DNA of 64,000 bases, taken from the NCBI GenBank assembly GCA_963722555.1, contig CAVRNQ010000007.1, positions 744,001 through 808,000 on the forward strand. Direction: 5' to 3'. Under the pieces are notes generated by a model. The model was not told the origin of the DNA, made no database searches, and saw only the letters and a list, made by a program, of their open reading frames with translations. This DNA comes from Bog-366 sp963722555. GTDB lineage: Bacteria; Acidobacteriota; Terriglobia; UBA7540. How positions within the stretch are numbered: position 1 is the first letter of the stretch; every line of letters starts with the position of its first letter. Of this stretch, positions 62,340 through 64,000 are shown in pieces. The translations under genes and the position numbers were made by a program.

Positions 62340-64000
62340 ATGAAAATGACCTTGTGGCGAACGTTGTTTGTATCCATGGTTCTGCTGCTGCTGACCGGGC
62401 TGGCTACCCAACCCGTTTTCGCCGACGAGGGTGACCCGCCCGCGCGCGTTGCCAGGCTGAGCCTTGTGCAGGGGAAGGTTTCCTTTCAACCTGCCGGCGA
62501 AAGCGAGTGGAGTGAGGTGTCCGTAAATCGCACCGTCTCGACCGGCGACCGCCTGTACGCTGACGAGCAGAGCCGGGCTGAACTCGAAGTCGGGCCCTAT
62601 GCGGTGCGCCTCTCTCGAACCACGGACCTGACCGTGGCCAACCTGAATGACCAGCTCATGCAGCTCGGGCTGGGACAAGGATCGATCCGCGTCACTGTTT
62701 ATGAGTTGCCCGCCAACAATTCGGTGGAGATCGACACGCCGAATGGCGCTCTCACTCTGCTGCGCGCGGGGAGCTATCGCGTGGATACATCCGCCGACGG
62801 CAGCGCCACCCAGGTCACGGTAAACGCCGGCAGCCTGGAAGTGACCGGCGGGGGGGTGACGCAGGCGGTGCAAAGCGGGCAGGCGGTGCACCTGACCGGC
62901 ACAGAATCCATCCAGGTTTCTTTCGTTTCGCCGCCCCAGCCGGACGAGTTCGACAATTGGTGTGCGGGGCGCGACCGCCGCATCGAGAAGTACAGTTCGG
63001 GAGAGTACGTGAGCCGCTCGGTGCCCGGGTCTGAGGACCTGGACGAATACGGCCGCTGGCGCAACGACCCGGAGTACGGTCCGGTGTGGTATCCGAATAA
63101 TATTCCCCCCGGCTGGGTCCCTTACCGCCAGGGCCGCTGGGCTTGGGTAGAACCTTGGGGGTGGACGTGGGTGGAAGCCGAGCCCTGGGGTTTTGTGCCT
63201 TTCCACTATGGCCGCTGGGCGCATCTTGGACCCCTGTGGGTGTGGGTTCCCGGACCCGTCGTCGTCGGGCCCGTGTATGCTCCGGCGCTGGTGGCCTTCG
63301 TAGGCGGACCGGGCTTCTCCCTGGGGACCGGCGTGGGCCTTCAGGCCTGGTTTCCTCTGGGGCCGCGGGAGGCGTTTGTCCCCTGGTACCACTACGGGCC
63401 CACTTATCTGCGCGAGGTGAACGTGACGAACGTTCGCAACGTGACCAACATTACCACATTTACTAATATCCGTTACGTGAACCGCGAAGGTGCCACCACT
63501 GCCGTATCGAGCGAGGTCTTTCGGGGCGGGCTACTGGTGGGCGCACGCGCTGTCCAATTGACCCCGGAACAAATCTCCCGGGCGCAGGTGGTCCCCCATC
63601 CGGAGGTTACTCCCGCCGCCCACGCGGTTTTCGGGGGCAGGGCTATGGTGGCCCCGCCGGTGCGCGCGGAAAAGTTCGGCGCAACCGCGACAGGGCCGCG
63701 CGGGCTGCCTACCATCACCCGAACCGCCCCGCCCACGGGAGGGACCAAGCCCGTGCCAACCGGGATGGGCCATTTCGGACCTCCTGCCACCCCCAACCGC
63801 GTGATTGCCAAGAATCCCCCGCCTGAGCGCAACGTTCCTTTCCTGTCGCGCGAGCCGGCCATGTCGGCACACCCCGGACGCCCGCTCGAGCCGCAGCAGA
63901 TCGAGAACCTGCAGAAAGGAAAGCCTGCCGGTCCCATGCAGGATAAGGAGGTCTTTTCTCACGCGGCGAAAGCGCCCCGCGAGTCATCGAAAACCAAGTC
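62340..64000 (+). CDS. FecR-domain, W-rich (DUF6600-like) secreted protein, 3' end outside window
   Basis: The frame from ATG 62340 stays open to the last base (at least 553 codons). A signal peptide (LFVSMVLLLLTGLATQPVFA) is followed by a FecR-like beta domain (ARVARLSLVQGKVSFQPAGE, STGDRLYADEQSRAELEVGP, NSVEIDTPNGALTLLRAGSY). A Trp/Pro/Tyr-rich block comes next (DEYGRWRNDPEYGPVWYPNN, GRWAWVEPWGWTWVEAEPWG). An Asn/Val repeat (REVNVTNVRNVTNITTFTNI) and a long Pro/Gly-rich, probably disordered tail follow. FecR plus this W-rich block is common in Acidobacteriota surface proteins; function unknown. No sigma factor or TonB partner is visible. Confidence 0.8.
   Translation, partial: MKMTLWRTLFVSMVLLLLTGLATQPVFADEGDPPARVARLSLVQGKVSFQPAGESEWSEVSVNRTVSTGDRLYADEQSRAELEVGPYAVRLSRTTDLTVANLNDQLMQLGLGQGSIRVTVYELPANNSVEIDTPNGALTLLRAGSYRVDTSADGSATQVTVNAGSLEVTGGGVTQAVQSGQAVHLTGTESIQVSFVSPPQPDEFDNWCAGRDRRIEKYSSGEYVSRSVPGSEDLDEYGRWRNDPEYGPVWYPNNIPPGWVPYRQGRWAWVEPWGWTWVEAEPWGFVPFHYGRWAHLGPLWVWVPGPVVVGPVYAPALVAFVGGPGFSLGTGVGLQAWFPLGPREAFVPWYHYGPTYLREVNVTNVRNVTNITTFTNIRYVNREGATTAVSSEVFRGGLLVGARAVQLTPEQISRAQVVPHPEVTPAAHAVFGGRAMVAPPVRAEKFGATATGPRGLPTITRTAPPTGGTKPVPTGMGHFGPPATPNRVIAKNPPPERNVPFLSREPAMSAHPGRPLEPQQIENLQKGKPAGPMQDKEVFSHAAKAPRESSKTK

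Noticed and set aside
62211..63392. A 393-codon leftward open frame
   Set aside because: It is antisense to the FecR/W-rich protein, which has a signal peptide and a recognisable domain order and remains open to the end of the window.
1..64000. tRNA, rRNA, riboswitch and prophage structural genes
   Set aside because: I looked for tRNA T-arm patterns, rRNA cores and phage gene order on both strands and saw none convincing; a covariance-model search would be needed to exclude small RNAs.

Overview
The window looks like a chromosomal piece of an uncultured Acidobacteriota bacterium (Solibacter-like lineages are the nearest match by gene style). The evidence is the GC-rich coding sequence, a 1,185-residue TonB-dependent receptor with an N-terminal carboxypeptidase-regulatory domain, a membrane-anchored regulator of a type expanded in that phylum, many Tat-exported and secreted glycoside hydrolases, multihaem cytochromes, a FecR/W-rich surface protein, and dispersed GTCATCCTGAG-type repeats. 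The assignment is inference; no rRNA or tRNA gene was seen.

Layout. 1-4316: an operon of a NuoE-like tail, a NuoF/HydB-like flavoprotein, a NuoG/HydA-N-like ferredoxin protein and an FMN glutamate-synthase-domain protein, probably one flavin/iron-sulfur oxidoreductase complex. 4317-6500: mobile-DNA debris with a perfect 33-bp inverted repeat, a frameshifted tyrosine recombinase and a decayed transposase-like gene. 6508-12633: a membrane-anchored regulator and three secreted TPR proteins. 13023-24860: a leftward locus resembling a polysaccharide-utilisation locus, with three large predicted hydrolase-type proteins, a GH130-like beta-propeller protein and a TonB receptor. Its first two genes each carry a copy of a duplicated region of about 210 bp upstream. 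25505-27150: an IS200 remnant fused to a group II intron reverse transcriptase that has an internal deletion.

28022-38820 is housekeeping: mtaB, a zinc-ribbon protein, rpsU, tsaC/sua5, a YdcF-like protein, a helix-hairpin-helix protein, anmK, mutS, hpt, rpsT and holA. TsaC makes the t6A precursor and MtaB methylthiolates t6A, so two steps of one tRNA-modification route lie close together. 38965-41305 holds a Tat-exported clan-A glycosidase and a DUF2914 protein. 41638-45807 is an accessory island of apparently lower GC: a proteasome-beta-like Ntn hydrolase, a small GRRGG protein, an IS1-type transposase and several small or membrane proteins without recognised function.

46075-53000 contains a metallophosphoesterase, a secreted DUF4038-type hydrolase, an octahaem HAO-family cytochrome, a secreted protein built of six DUF4177-like repeats and an unknown secreted protein. 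53024-56254 is a mobile-element zone: a double hairpin, a group II intron that has lost its protein, and an apparently intact IS4-family element with a 9-bp target duplication. 56255-64000 holds a 13-haem cytochrome c fused to a membrane cytochrome b, a PASTA protein, a Tat-exported GH35 beta-galactosidase and a FecR/DUF6600-like protein that runs off the end. Four copies of one palindromic repeat family lie between genes at 29.6, 32.1, 59.6 and 62.1 kb.
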